Of a stretch of DNA of 64,000 bases, positions 43,800-53,950 are shown piece after piece; positions within the stretch are counted from its first letter, which is position 1; the number at the start of each line of letters is the position of its first letter. Origin of the DNA: Sphingomonas sp. AOB5. GTDB taxonomy: Bacteria > Pseudomonadota > Alphaproteobacteria > Sphingomonadales > Sphingomonadaceae. Below the pieces are notes generated by a model. The model searched no databases, was not told the DNA's origin, and was given only the letters and a program-made list of their open reading frames with translations. The translations under genes were made by a program, and so were the position numbers. Location: contig NZ_JARNTV010000005.1 of NCBI RefSeq assembly GCF_029433115.1, positions 1-64,000 of the forward strand, read 5' to 3'.

Positions 43800-44855
43800 A
43801 TGTTCCTGCGTATGATCGCGTCCACCGCACTCCTCCTCTCCACCCCCGCAATCGCACGCCCCGCTCCGCTCGACCTTTCCGCCATGTCCGCCGAGATCGA
43901 GGCCGGCCGGTATCGCAATATCGAGGGCATCCGCGTCCAGCGCGGCGGCGAGGTGCTGTTCGAGGCCAGCTATCGCGGCAACACCGCCGAGACCCGCATC
44001 GATGCGCGGTCCGCGGGCAAGTCGATCACCGCCATCGCGGTCGGCATCGCGATCGACGAGGGCAAGATCGCCAGCGTCGACACCCCGGTCTTCGCCTTCT
44101 TCAAGGACCGCGAACCCTTCGCCCATGACGGCCCACTCAAGCGCACGATCACCATCCGCGACTTGCTCACCATGTCGTCCGCGCTCGATTGCGACGACTG
44201 GGCCGATGCCAGCCCGGGCAATGAGGAGCGCATGTACGACACGCGCGACTGGACCCGGTTCGCGCTCGATATCCCGCTGACCACAAACTATGCGCGCGAC
44301 CTTCAGGGCCTTGGCCGCTACTCCTATTGCACCGCCGGCGCCTTCCTGCTCGGCCGCATCGTCGAACGCGCGACCGGCCAGCGCTTCGATGCCTATGTCC
44401 AGAGCCGCCTGTTCGATCCGCTGGGCATCACCGGGGCGGAGTGGAGGACCTCCCCTAGCGGCGAGATCCAGTCCGGCGGCCAGTTGAGCCTGCGTGTCCG
44501 CGATTTCGCCGCGATCGGACAGCTGGTGATGGATGGCGGCACGGTGAAAGGCGGCGAGCAGATCGTCTCACGCAAATGGCTGCGCGAAATGCTCCGCCCG
44601 CGCGCCAGGGCCACCCCGCTCGACGCCTATGGCTATCTCTGGTGGGTGCGCGACTGGCGCGAACCGGGCAATCCCAAGCCCTGGCCCGGCTTCTACATGT
44701 CCGGCAACGGCGGCAACAAGGTGGTGCTGTTCCCCGATCTGAACGCGGTCGTGGTGATCCTGAGCACCAACTATAATCGCCGCGACATGCACGATCTGAC
44801 CACCGCGCTGATCGAGAAGCATATCCTGCCCGCGCTCTTGAAACCGGCCCCGTAA
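43800..44855 (+). CDS. serine hydrolase, class C beta-lactamase family
   Basis: 351 residues from the ATG at 43800 (MFLRMIASTALLLSTPAIAR, signal peptide), with CCGGAGA upstream. Nucleophile motif S-x-x-K in ARSAGKSITAIAVG, second motif YSYC (Tyr of Y-x-N type), and a C-terminal GNGGNK-like motif (SGNGGNKVVLFPDL) in place of K-T-G. Periplasmic D-alanyl or ester hydrolase; a true beta-lactamase role is unlikely. It is divergent from the TIR gene and precedes the permease by 38 bp, likely one transcript. Confidence 0.88.
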   Translation: MFLRMIASTALLLSTPAIARPAPLDLSAMSAEIEAGRYRNIEGIRVQRGGEVLFEASYRGNTAETRIDARSAGKSITAIAVGIAIDEGKIASVDTPVFAFFKDREPFAHDGPLKRTITIRDLLTMSSALDCDDWADASPGNEERMYDTRDWTRFALDIPLTTNYARDLQGLGRYSYCTAGAFLLGRIVERATGQRFDAYVQSRLFDPLGITGAEWRTSPSGEIQSGGQLSLRVRDFAAIGQLVMDGGTVKGGEQIVSRKWLREMLRPRARATPLDAYGYLWWVRDWREPGNPKPWPGFYMSGNGGNKVVLFPDLNAVVVILSTNYNRRDMHDLTTALIEKHILPALLKPAP

Positions 44856-44893
44856 CGAAGGACACTCGCCGAAACGCCTCGGGGGAGCGCGCG

Positions 44894-46342
44894 ATGACCG
44901 ACGAGACACTCTGGAATGCCGATCTGGCGCCGACCGGACCCGATCAGCGCAACTGGGCCTGGTATCACTATGCCGCTTTGTGGGTCGGCATGATCGTCGC
45001 GGTCCCGGCGTGGATGCTTGCCGCAGGGCTGATCGATGCGGGCATGTCGGCGGGTCAGGCGGCGCTCACCGTGCTGCTGGGCAACGCCATCGTACTGATC
45101 CCGATGCTGCTGGTCGGCCATGCCGGCGCCAAGCACGGCATCCCCTATGCGGTGCTGGTCCGCGCGTCGTTCGGCACCATCGGCGCGCGGCTGCCGGCGC
45201 TGGCCCGCGCGCTGGTCGCGTGCGGCTGGTACGGCATCCAGACCTGGATCGGGGGCGAGGCGCTGCTGACCCTGCTCGGCATCGCGCTGGGCAGCGATCT
45301 GCGCGGCGCGCCATTGCCGGTGCTGGGAATCGGCTTCGGCCAGCTGCTCGGCTTCCTCGCTTTCTGGAGCCTCCAGCTCTTCTTCGTCCGCAAGGGGCTG
45401 ACCACGATCCGCCGGCTCGAGACATGGACCGCGCCGTTCAAGCTGCTCGTCTGCGTCGCGCTGGTGTGGTGGGCGGTGGACGCCGCGGGCGGGTTCGGCC
45501 CGATCTTCGCGGCACCGTCTCAGTTCGTCGCGGGCGGCGCGAAGGAGGGCCAGTTCTGGCTGGTCTTCTGGCCAGCGCTCACCGCGATGATCGGCTATTG
45601 GGCAACACTGGCGCTGAACATTCCCGATTTCACCCGCTTCGCCCGCAGCCAGCGGGACCAGATCATCGGCCAGTCGGTCGGCCTGCCGCCGATGATGGGC
45701 CTGATCGCCCTCGCCAGCGTGATCACCACCTCGGCCACCGTCGTAATCTATGGCAAGGCGATCTGGGACCCGGTCGCGCTCTCCGGCACCTTTGCCGGGC
45801 CGCTGGTGCTGCTCGCGTTGCTCGTCATCAGCATCGACACCATCTCGTGCAACATCGCCGCGAACCTCGTCTCCTCGGCCTATGACTTCTCGTCGCTCTC
45901 GCCGCAGCGGATTTCCTACCGGACCGGGGGCATGATCACCGCCGTCATCTGCATCCTGATCATGCCGTGGAAGCTGCTAGAAACCAGCGGCGGATATATC
46001 TTCGTCTGGCTGGCGGGATACAGCGCGCTGCTGGGGCCGATCGCGGGGATATTGATCGCGGATTACTGGCTGATCCGGAAGACCGAGCTGGACGTGGACG
46101 CGCTGTACCGCGCCGATGGCCGCTACGCCTATCGCGGCGGCTGGAACCCCGCGGCGCTGATCGCCTTTGCGGCGGGCGTACTGCCCAACCTGCCCGGCTT
46201 CCTCGCCATCGCCTTTCCCGGCAGCTTCGGCTGGGTCGGTCAGCCATGGCTCTCGATCTACACCTGGGCATGGTTCGTGGGGCTGGGAATTGCGCTGGCA
46301 ATCTATACGCTGCTGATGCGAGTCCGCGCGCCGGCCGCTTGA
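44894..46342 (+). CDS. NCS1 family nucleobase/hydantoin-type permease
   Basis: 482 residues, about 12 membrane spans. The N-terminal NADLAPTGPDQRNWAWYHYA is the NCS1 motif (x-N-x-D-L-x-P-x-x-x-x-x-R-x-W), with IGYWATLALNIPDFTRFARS and later IAGILIADYWLIRK also typical. It imports a purine, pyrimidine, hydantoin or thiamine-like compound with Na+ or H+; the substrate is not predictable from the window. GGGGGAG precedes the ATG. It is co-directional with the serine hydrolase. Confidence 0.92.
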   Translation: MTDETLWNADLAPTGPDQRNWAWYHYAALWVGMIVAVPAWMLAAGLIDAGMSAGQAALTVLLGNAIVLIPMLLVGHAGAKHGIPYAVLVRASFGTIGARLPALARALVACGWYGIQTWIGGEALLTLLGIALGSDLRGAPLPVLGIGFGQLLGFLAFWSLQLFFVRKGLTTIRRLETWTAPFKLLVCVALVWWAVDAAGGFGPIFAAPSQFVAGGAKEGQFWLVFWPALTAMIGYWATLALNIPDFTRFARSQRDQIIGQSVGLPPMMGLIALASVITTSATVVIYGKAIWDPVALSGTFAGPLVLLALLVISIDTISCNIAANLVSSAYDFSSLSPQRISYRTGGMITAVICILIMPWKLLETSGGYIFVWLAGYSALLGPIAGILIADYWLIRKTELDVDALYRADGRYAYRGGWNPAALIAFAAGVLPNLPGFLAIAFPGSFGWVGQPWLSIYTWAWFVGLGIALAIYTLLMRVRAPAA

Positions 46343-46354
46343 GGAGAGTCCAAG

Positions 46355-46933
46355 ATGAAGTCGATCCTGATCGCTGCCGCAGCAGCGCTGCTGACCCTCA
46401 CCGCCACCCCCGCCATGGCGCAGGCCGGCGAGCAGGCGAACCCGGCCGGCCCGTGGAAGCATAACGCCTCGGGCGTGAGCTTCCCCCAACTGAACGGCAA
46501 GCTCTCACGCGACAAGGTCAACCAGTACGACACCGCCGGCAACGACGTCAGCAGCACCTATTTCCGCGACGGTGCGGACGGCACGCGCGGTCTGGTCGCG
46601 GTCTATGTCTATCCGGCCACCTCAGGCGGCTGCGCGGCTGACTGGTCCGCGGTGAAGAACGAAGTGACTGGCGGCGGCGGCGCAATCCTGTCCGAGGACC
46701 GCTTCACTTCTCCCAGCGGACGCACTGCGAGCGCCGCCTATCACGCCAGCGCACGCTTCCCGACCGGCGGCGAACCCGATCCCACGCTCAAGTCGAGCAT
46801 CTATCTCTATTGCGTGCCCGGCGGGAAATGGCTGGTCAAATATTACGCCACTTGGCGCGGCCCGGCCAATTTCGACGGCGAGGCGATGACGCTGCTCAAG
46901 GCCTTTACCTGGCCGGACGGCTTCAACCGCTGA
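46355..46933 (+). CDS. small secreted protein of unknown function
   Basis: 192 residues, signal peptide MKSILIAAAAALLTLTATPA (cleavage near AMAQ). The mature part is beta-rich (SSTYFRDGADGTRGLVAVYV) with two Cys (GGCAADW, YLYCVPG) and ends TLLKAFTWPDGFNR. GAGGAG lies before the ATG. It follows the permease by 12 bp and its 3' end overlaps the convergent gene by 11 bp. Not recognised. Confidence 0.7.
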   Translation: MKSILIAAAAALLTLTATPAMAQAGEQANPAGPWKHNASGVSFPQLNGKLSRDKVNQYDTAGNDVSSTYFRDGADGTRGLVAVYVYPATSGGCAADWSAVKNEVTGGGGAILSEDRFTSPSGRTASAAYHASARFPTGGEPDPTLKSSIYLYCVPGGKWLVKYYATWRGPANFDGEAMTLLKAFTWPDGFNR

Positions 46934-47648
46934 CCGGTTTCTTCACCGCCCGGGGCGGCCGCATCAGCCATGCCAGCGCGAGGCTGAATATGATCTGCCA
47001 CGGCAAATGGATCGTCTCGAACCACAGGATCAGCGCCTCGCGATCATGCGTGTCGGCCGATTGCCCGGTGAAGACCAGCCCCTGCGCCATGCCCAGCGCG
47101 CCGATCACGGTCAGCGCGATGGTGGCCACCGCCATCGTCGCCAGTTCGGCCCGGCGGCGCGCGGTCAGCCCGGTCAGGTACAACAGGGTGAAGGCGAAGG
47201 TAGCACCGGTCACCCCGCCCCATGCACCCGCGGTCAAATTGCGGATCAGCACAGCCTGCGCGTCGAGCTGGTAGAAATTGCTGACCGCATAATACCAGGC
47301 GACATAATTGGCGGCGATATGCGCCAGCGGCAGTAGCAGCAGGAAATAGAGCAGCCGCCGTATCCGCCCCGGCCGGTGCATCAGCCGCAGCACCAGCGGC
47401 AGGCCGAATATCGGAGTCAGGTAGAGGCTGGGTCCCACGATCGGGAAGGTCGCCTCGCGCGGATTGGCGTGGATCATCACCAGCAGCAGCAATGCGTAGA
47501 TCAGCGTGCCGGCCAGCAGCCATTTGAGCGAGATCGAGAAGCGGACCCCACGATAGGGCGCGAACCATGGCTTGCGCTCGGGACGCGGCTCGGCAGATGC
47601 CACCGTATCGGGCGTCGGTTCGCCGGGCTGGATCGCATCGTCCGTCAC
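46923..47648 (-). CDS. multi-span membrane protein of unknown function
   Basis: 241 residues from GTG at 47648 (MTDDAIQPGEPTPDTVASAE); an ATG at 47705 would add 19 residues and run to within 23 bp of the divergent gene start. After a polar start come about six spans (WLLAGTLIYALLLLVMIHAN, LLYFLLLLPLAHIAANYVAW, MAVATIALTVIGALGMAQGL). No transporter or enzyme motif seen. Confidence 0.65.
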   Translation of the reverse strand: MTDDAIQPGEPTPDTVASAEPRPERKPWFAPYRGVRFSISLKWLLAGTLIYALLLLVMIHANPREATFPIVGPSLYLTPIFGLPLVLRLMHRPGRIRRLLYFLLLLPLAHIAANYVAWYYAVSNFYQLDAQAVLIRNLTAGAWGGVTGATFAFTLLYLTGLTARRRAELATMAVATIALTVIGALGMAQGLVFTGQSADTHDREALILWFETIHLPWQIIFSLALAWLMRPPRAVKKPVSG

Positions 47649-47727
47649 GAGGCGCGAGCATAGCTCGCACCCAGCCGGTTGCCAGCGAAGGATTGACCCC
47701 GGCATGGGACAGGCTGACACTGGCACA

Positions 47728-48558
47728 ATGAGGACGCTGGCCTTCGCCATCCCGCTGATCGCGATCGCCACGCCCGCTGCGGCGCAGACGCCGTTCGGAT
47801 GGAGCGGCAGCTGGCAGATCACCCAGCAGGGCGGCGCCTGCACGCTGGGGCACAGCGCAAAGGATGTGGCGGCGACGCGGATCGAGCTGCGCAGGACGGT
47901 GGTCGGATCGACCGAATTTTCGGCCAGCGGCGCGGGATGGTCGTTCGAAAAGGACAGGCAGTACCCGATCGAACTGGATGCGGACGGCCAGCTGATGATC
48001 GTCCACGGCATCGGATGGGGCATTGACGACGGGCCGCATCATCGCGGGTTTCGGATCGGGGTGTATCAGGCGCAACCGGCGAAGCTCCTGGCCGCGCGAT
48101 CGATCGCGGTGCGGGCGGATGGCGAAGACAAGCCCGCCATCGCGATGCCGCCGGGCGCGCTGGCACTGGCCGATCTCGATCGCTGCATCGCCGATCTGAA
48201 GCAGCGCGAGGCCGGATCGGGCGCCCCGGCCCGCACGCCGCCGAAACTGCGCGGCACGCAGGACGCGCTGATGACCGAAGACGACTATCCGGTGGCGGCG
48301 CGCCGGGCAGAGATCGGCGGGCGCGTACGGGTTCGGCTGACGGTCGGCGTCTATGGCTTTGTACGCGACTGCACGGTGATCGACTCATCGGACCACAAGG
48401 TGCTCGATGACGCGACCTGCGCAATCTATCGCCGCCGCGCGCGGTTCGATCCGGCGAAGGACGCCGCTGGCCGCCTCACGCTGGGGACCATGGAACTGAC
48501 CAAGTTGTGGACGCCACCGCCGATGATCCGCCACGACGATGCGAGGCCGATCCGCTGA
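47728..48558 (+). CDS. secreted protein with TonB C-terminal-like domain
   Basis: 276 residues, signal peptide MRTLAFAIPLIAIATPAAAQ. The first two thirds form a beta-rich region with no known motif (WSGSWQITQQGGACTLGHSA). The C-terminal 75 residues are TonB-like: TEDDYPVAARRAEIGGRVRV, then GVYGFVRDCTVIDSSDHKVL and CAIYRRRARFDPAKD. It lacks the N-terminal anchor and Pro-rich spacer of a true TonB, so it is unlikely to energise receptors. The family is common in sphingomonads. Confidence 0.8.
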   Translation: MRTLAFAIPLIAIATPAAAQTPFGWSGSWQITQQGGACTLGHSAKDVAATRIELRRTVVGSTEFSASGAGWSFEKDRQYPIELDADGQLMIVHGIGWGIDDGPHHRGFRIGVYQAQPAKLLAARSIAVRADGEDKPAIAMPPGALALADLDRCIADLKQREAGSGAPARTPPKLRGTQDALMTEDDYPVAARRAEIGGRVRVRLTVGVYGFVRDCTVIDSSDHKVLDDATCAIYRRRARFDPAKDAAGRLTLGTMELTKLWTPPPMIRHDDARPIR

Positions 48559-48567
48559 CGGTTGCCC

Positions 48568-48610
48568 CCAAACGAAAAGGGCGCCGCTTCAGCGACGCCC
48601 CTTCGTTTGG
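48568..48610. terminator. bidirectional hairpin between convergent genes
   Basis: Arms CCAAACGAAAAGGGCG (48568-48583) and CGCCCCTTCGTTTGG (48596-48610), one bulge, midway between the TonB-like gene and the clpX stop. Probably terminates both. Confidence 0.75.
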
Positions 48611-48632
48611 CTAGCGAACGGCCCGAGGCCTA

Positions 48633-49889
<1,257 letters not shown>

Positions 49890-50073
49890 AGAAATTCCTT
49901 ACGAGCCTCCGCAGAGGCCATTGGTACGCAATTGCTCGCGCCTTGCCGCGCGGGGAGCCGAGGATACACCGGCATCCCTAACAAGAAACCTAATATGCCC
50001 ATGCTGCGGGGCGAAACAAGGGCAAGGATGCGGCGTCGGGTGTCCCTGCGCCGGACCCGTGAAACGCCGATAG

Positions 50074-50103
50074 CCGGCCCCGGCCGCGAACGGCAGGGGC
50101 CGG
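50074..50103 (-). terminator. GC hairpin downstream of clpP
   Basis: Arms CCGGCCCC (50074-50081) and GGGGCCGG (50096-50103), 11 bp past the clpP stop, no T-run. Likely a partial terminator between clpP and clpX. Confidence 0.55.
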
Positions 50104-50114
50104 TTACGAAACGA

Positions 50115-50768
50115 TCAGGCCGCCGGTGCGTCTTCCGAAACGCTCGGGCGCTTGTCATAGACTTCGTCGACCAGGCCGAACTCCTTGGCTTCCTCGGCTT
50201 CGAGGAAGGTGTCGCGATCCATCGCACGCTCGACGCGCTCGAGGGTCTGGCCGGTATATTTCACGTACAGGCCGTTCATCCGGTCCTTGATGCGCTGGAT
50301 TTCCTTCGCCTGGATCTGGATGTCCGAAGCCATGCCCTGCGCACCGCCCGAAGGCTGATGGATCATGATGCGGGCATTGGTCAGCGCCACGCGCAGGCCC
50401 GGCTCGCCGGCTGCCAGAAGGAAGCTGCCCATCGACGCCGCCTGGCCGATGCACACCGTGCCGACGCGCGGACGGATATACTGCATCGTGTCGTGGATCG
50501 CCATGCCGGCGGTCACCACGCCACCCGGCGAGTTGATGTACATCCAGATGTCCTTCTTCGGGTTCTCGGACTCGAGGAAGAGCAGCTGGGCGGTGATCGA
50601 CGACGCCATGTTGTCCTCGACGCCGCCGGTGACGAAGATGATCCGCTCCCGCAGCATGCGCGAGTAGATGTCGAAGGCGCGCTCGCCACGGCTCGACTGC
50701 TCGACGACGGTCGGGATCAGGTAGCCGGTGGTGGGATCGATGGTCATCTGACCGGAAAGCGGATGCAT
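50115..50768 (-). CDS. clpP: ATP-dependent Clp protease proteolytic subunit
   Basis: 217 residues from the ATG at 50768 ([20 protein letters not shown]); the ATG at 50747 is possible, and upstream starts lack family similarity. Catalytic triad: Ser in [16 protein letters not shown], His in [14 protein letters not shown], Asp in [13 protein letters not shown]. It forms the barrel degraded into by ClpX/ClpA. The leader shows CCCTTGCGC some 65 bp upstream, a weak heat-shock-like -35. Confidence 0.98.
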   Translation of the reverse strand: MHPLSGQMTIDPTTGYLIPTVVEQSSRGERAFDIYSRMLRERIIFVTGGVEDNMASSITAQLLFLESENPKKDIWMYINSPGGVVTAGMAIHDTMQYIRPRVGTVCIGQAASMGSFLLAAGEPGLRVALTNARIMIHQPSGGAQGMASDIQIQAKEIQRIKDRMNGLYVKYTGQTLERVERAMDRDTFLEAEEAKEFGLVDEVYDKRPSVSEDAPAA

Positions 50769-50940
50769 GGGTAATTTCTCATTTGTCGTTTTGCCCGGTT
50801 GATACATCGGCGCTCCGAACGCGGCGCGCAAGGGGGCGGCTGCCGCGTTCACCACGAAGCCGCCCACTCGCCCCTCCCGATTTCATGGGATGGGGTAGCC
50901 GCCGGTTTCGCGCGATCTCCTGTGCCGGAGGAGAATTGCC

Positions 50941-51840
50941 ATGCTCAAGCCGCTCGCCATCGGCATCGCCGCATGCCTGATCGTCACGCCTGCGCTCGCC
51001 CAGCGTGGCGGACGCACGATCGCATCGAACGACCGGAGCCTCGCCTCGGTCGATCTGTCCGGCGCCGCAACCCCGCGCACCTGGGCATTCTTCCGCCATT
51101 TCGCCCAGCCCCGCTATCTGCGCGACACGAGCAATTGCGAGGCGGGCATCGCCGCGTTCGAGGGACAGCGCCGCGATTTCGAAGCGTTCGTCGATCGCTT
51201 CCTCGCCGGCCCGGTCGATGCGAAGAAAACCGGCCTCGAACGCGCCCGCTACCTCCGCGCCGCGGCCACCGCGCATGACGAGGTGCGGCGCTGGGAAGAC
51301 ATCATGAAGGGCGAGACCGACAGTTGCACGGTTCGCTCGGCGCGGATGGAGATCCTTTCGCGGCGCAGCTTCGTCGCGGCGATCTCCCGCGTTTTCCCCG
51401 ACATGGCCGAAGCGCGCACGGTGCTGGCGGCGATCGAATCTTCGCTCGCCGCCGCGGGATCGGACAACCAGGCCGCCGCGCGGGCCGGTGAGAATCGCAA
51501 CGCCGCGATCGCCTCGGTCCGCCTGCCCCCAGCACGCAGCACCAACCCGGCATGGCAGAAGCGCTTCCGCGACTGGTTCGAAGCGAACCACCCGGATTAC
51601 GTCTTTATCCGGCAAGGCATCTACAACGCTGACTGGTTCATCAAGCACAACCCGGTGACGAGCGTGCCCGAATATCGCCAGATAGGCACCCGCATCGCCT
51701 TCAGGATGCCGGATGGCAGGTGCAGGTTCATGACGCTCGATCTGTTCGAATATCATCAGGGCGGGGGCAGTTATGGCTCCCCAAAGTTCACACCGGGCCG
51801 GCAAGAGGACATCCTGTGCGAGAATGTCGACCCAATGTGA
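50941..51840 (+). CDS. secreted protein of unknown function
   Basis: 299 residues with signal peptide MLKPLAIGIAACLIVTPALA. Helical middle (FEGQRRDFEAFVDRFLAGPV, SFVAAISRVFPDMAEARTVL) and a C-terminal part DYVFIRQGIYNADWFIKHNP, FRMPDGRCRFMTLDLFEYHQ. Several Cys could pair (SNCEAG, DSCTVR, GRCRFM, ILCENV). GCCGGAGGAG precedes the ATG. Not recognised; convergent with nothing, followed by the epimerase on the same strand. Confidence 0.7.
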   Translation: MLKPLAIGIAACLIVTPALAQRGGRTIASNDRSLASVDLSGAATPRTWAFFRHFAQPRYLRDTSNCEAGIAAFEGQRRDFEAFVDRFLAGPVDAKKTGLERARYLRAAATAHDEVRRWEDIMKGETDSCTVRSARMEILSRRSFVAAISRVFPDMAEARTVLAAIESSLAAAGSDNQAAARAGENRNAAIASVRLPPARSTNPAWQKRFRDWFEANHPDYVFIRQGIYNADWFIKHNPVTSVPEYRQIGTRIAFRMPDGRCRFMTLDLFEYHQGGGSYGSPKFTPGRQEDILCENVDPM

Positions 51841-51903
51841 CGCGATGATCCTGTTGCGAAGGCAGTGCTTGTATCGGCACGGCTGCGTAACCATCATGTG
51901 TGG

Positions 51904-52911
51904 ATGATCAATGTCCTCGTCACCGGAGGCTCGGGCTTCGTCGGAAGCCATGTCATCCTCCAGCTGCTGGAAGCGGGCCATAATGTCCGCACCACCGTCC
52001 GCAACCTTTCCCGCGAGGCCCAGGTCCGCGAGACGCTGAAGGCGAACGGCGCCGATCCCGGCGAGCGGCTGACCTTCTTCGCCGCCGATCTGGAAAAGGA
52101 CGATGGCTGGGCCGAGGCGGTCGCGGGCTGCGACTATGTCCAGCATGTCGCCTCCCCCTTCCCGCTCAACCAACCCAGGGACGAACAGGAACTGATCCGC
52201 CCCGCGGTGGAAGGCACGCTGCGCGTCCTGCGCGCCGCACGCGATGCGGGGGTGAAGCGGGTCGTGCTCACCTCGTCCTTTGCCGCGATCGGCTATGGCC
52301 ATGGCCAGCGCGCCACTCCCTATACCGAGGCCGACTGGACCGATGTGAACGGCCCCGCGGTCCAGCCCTATATGAAGTCCAAGACGCTGGCCGAGCGTGC
52401 CGCATGGGATTTCATTGGCCAGGAAGGCAATGGGCTGGAGCTGGCGGTGGTCAATCCGGTCGGCATCTTCGGCCCGGCGCTGAACAACGACCTTTCGACC
52501 TCGATCGAGCTGGTGCGCCAGATGATGAGCGGCAAGCTGCCCGGCACGCCCGATCTGTGGTTCGGCGTGATCGACGTGCGCGACGTCGCCTCGCTTCAGC
52601 TGCTGGCGATGACCGCGCCGGAAGCGAAGAACGAGCGTTTCCTCGCGGTCGCAGGCAAGTCCACCTCGCTGCACGAAATGGCGGTGATCCTGCACGACCG
52701 GATCGGCACGAAACTGCCGCGCCGGCTCCCGAGCTGGCTGGTGCGAACCCTCGCGATCTTCAACCCGATGGCCCGCGAGGCGGTGCCGCGGCTGGGCATT
52801 CGCGGCGAGGCAAGCAACGTCAAGGCCAAGGCGCTCGGCTGGGAACCGCTGAGCAATGCCGAAGCGATCCTCGCCACAGCGGAGAGCCTGAAGAAGTTGG
52901 GGTTGGTTTAG
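51904..52911 (+). CDS. NAD(P)-dependent epimerase/reductase, dihydroflavonol-4-reductase type (extended SDR)
   Basis: 335 residues from the ATG at 51904 (MINVLVTGGSGFVGSHVILQ). Rossmann TGGSGFVGSH, VLTSSFAAIGYGHG with the catalytic Ser, and the Y-x-x-x-K pair in QPYMKSKTLAERAAW. NPVGIFGPAL marks the DFR/aldehyde-reductase group. It reduces a carbonyl substrate with NAD(P)H; identity unknown. The ATG at 51865 would add 13 residues with no support. Confidence 0.9.
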   Translation: MINVLVTGGSGFVGSHVILQLLEAGHNVRTTVRNLSREAQVRETLKANGADPGERLTFFAADLEKDDGWAEAVAGCDYVQHVASPFPLNQPRDEQELIRPAVEGTLRVLRAARDAGVKRVVLTSSFAAIGYGHGQRATPYTEADWTDVNGPAVQPYMKSKTLAERAAWDFIGQEGNGLELAVVNPVGIFGPALNNDLSTSIELVRQMMSGKLPGTPDLWFGVIDVRDVASLQLLAMTAPEAKNERFLAVAGKSTSLHEMAVILHDRIGTKLPRRLPSWLVRTLAIFNPMAREAVPRLGIRGEASNVKAKALGWEPLSNAEAILATAESLKKLGLV

Positions 52912-52912
52912 G

Positions 52913-53896
52913 CTACTCCGCCGCCTCGCGCGGGGTCAGGCCCGGCACGAAGTTACTCACTTTCTCCTCCGGATCCGCATGCGGCGCGCGCTGGCCCAGA
53001 TAGGCCAGCCGGCGGACTTCGCGGCGGCCATGCACCACTGTGTCGAGGATCAGCCCGGCGAACAGGTTGAGCGAGGCGAGGATCATCAGGCCGGTCGCCA
53101 GGATCGCGGTGGGGAAGCGCGGGACCAGCCCGGTCTGGGCATAGGTGATCGCCAGCGGAATGCTCAGCACCACCGCCAGCGCCGCAAATAGCGCCGCGAT
53201 CCAGCCGAAGAACAGCATCGGCCGCTCGATCCGGTAGAGCTGCACGATCACGCGCAGGATGCGGAACCCGTCACGATAGGTGTTGAGCTTGGAAACCGAC
53301 CCCTCCAGCCGCGCGAAATAGGTCGTCTCCACCTCACCCACCGGCATCTTGAGTTCCAGCGCATGCACGCTGATCTCGGTCTCGATCTCGAACCCCGAGG
53401 ACAGCACCGGGAAGCTCTTCACAAACCGGCGCGAAAAGACGCGATAGCCCGAGAAGATATCGGTGAAGCTGCGCCCGAAAAGCCCTGCCAGGAACCCGGT
53501 CATCAGTTTGTTGCCCAGCACATGCCCGCGCCGGTACGCCTCGGCCTCCTCATGGACGCGGGTGCCGACGATCATGTCGAGCCCCTCCTCCACCAGCCGC
53601 GCGACCATCGCGGGGGCCGACGTCGCGTCATAGGTCGCGTCGCCGTCGGCCATCACATAGATATCGGCATCGATGTCCGCGAACATCCGGCGGACGACAT
53701 TGCCCTTGCCCTGCATCCGCTCGCTGCGGACCACGGCCCCGGCCTCGCGCGCGACCTCGATGGTCCGGTCACGGCTGTTATTGTCATAGACATAGATGGT
53801 CGCGCCCGGCAGCGCAGCGCGGAAGCTGGCGACCGTCTGCGCGATCGCGGCTTCCTCGTTATAGCAGGGCAGGATCACGGCGACGTTGTGCTTCAT
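52913..53896 (-). CDS. family 2 glycosyltransferase with C-terminal membrane anchors
   Basis: 327 residues. GT-A fold: VAVILPCYNEEAAIAQTVAS, VYDNNSRDRTIEVAREAG, metal-binding D-x-D in VMADGDATYD, and acceptor region DIFSGYRVFSRRFVKSFPV. Two spans near the end (MLFFGWIAALFAALAVVLSI and IMILASLNLFAGL-like) anchor it in the inner membrane. It resembles dolichol-phosphate-mannose synthase-type enzymes that load a sugar on undecaprenyl phosphate. It converges with the epimerase with a 1-bp gap and is not next to other sugar genes. Confidence 0.9.
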   Translation of the reverse strand: MKHNVAVILPCYNEEAAIAQTVASFRAALPGATIYVYDNNSRDRTIEVAREAGAVVRSERMQGKGNVVRRMFADIDADIYVMADGDATYDATSAPAMVARLVEEGLDMIVGTRVHEEAEAYRRGHVLGNKLMTGFLAGLFGRSFTDIFSGYRVFSRRFVKSFPVLSSGFEIETEISVHALELKMPVGEVETTYFARLEGSVSKLNTYRDGFRILRVIVQLYRIERPMLFFGWIAALFAALAVVLSIPLAITYAQTGLVPRFPTAILATGLMILASLNLFAGLILDTVVHGRREVRRLAYLGQRAPHADPEEKVSNFVPGLTPREAAE

Positions 53897-53950
53897 GCCG
53901 CCGCCATAAGGGGGAAACCGTTTCGATTCGATAATTTTATCCGCCGGTGC

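Noticed and set aside
43800..44855. Serine hydrolase considered as an antibiotic-resistance beta-lactamase
   Set aside because: Motifs (S-A-G-K, Y-S-Y, G-N-G) fit the broad class C/esterase family and lack the K-T-G typical of AmpC. No resistance context.
48568..48610. Hairpin between the TonB-like gene and clpX considered as a riboswitch
   Set aside because: It lies between two convergent 3' ends and is a simple inverted repeat, so a terminator is sufficient.
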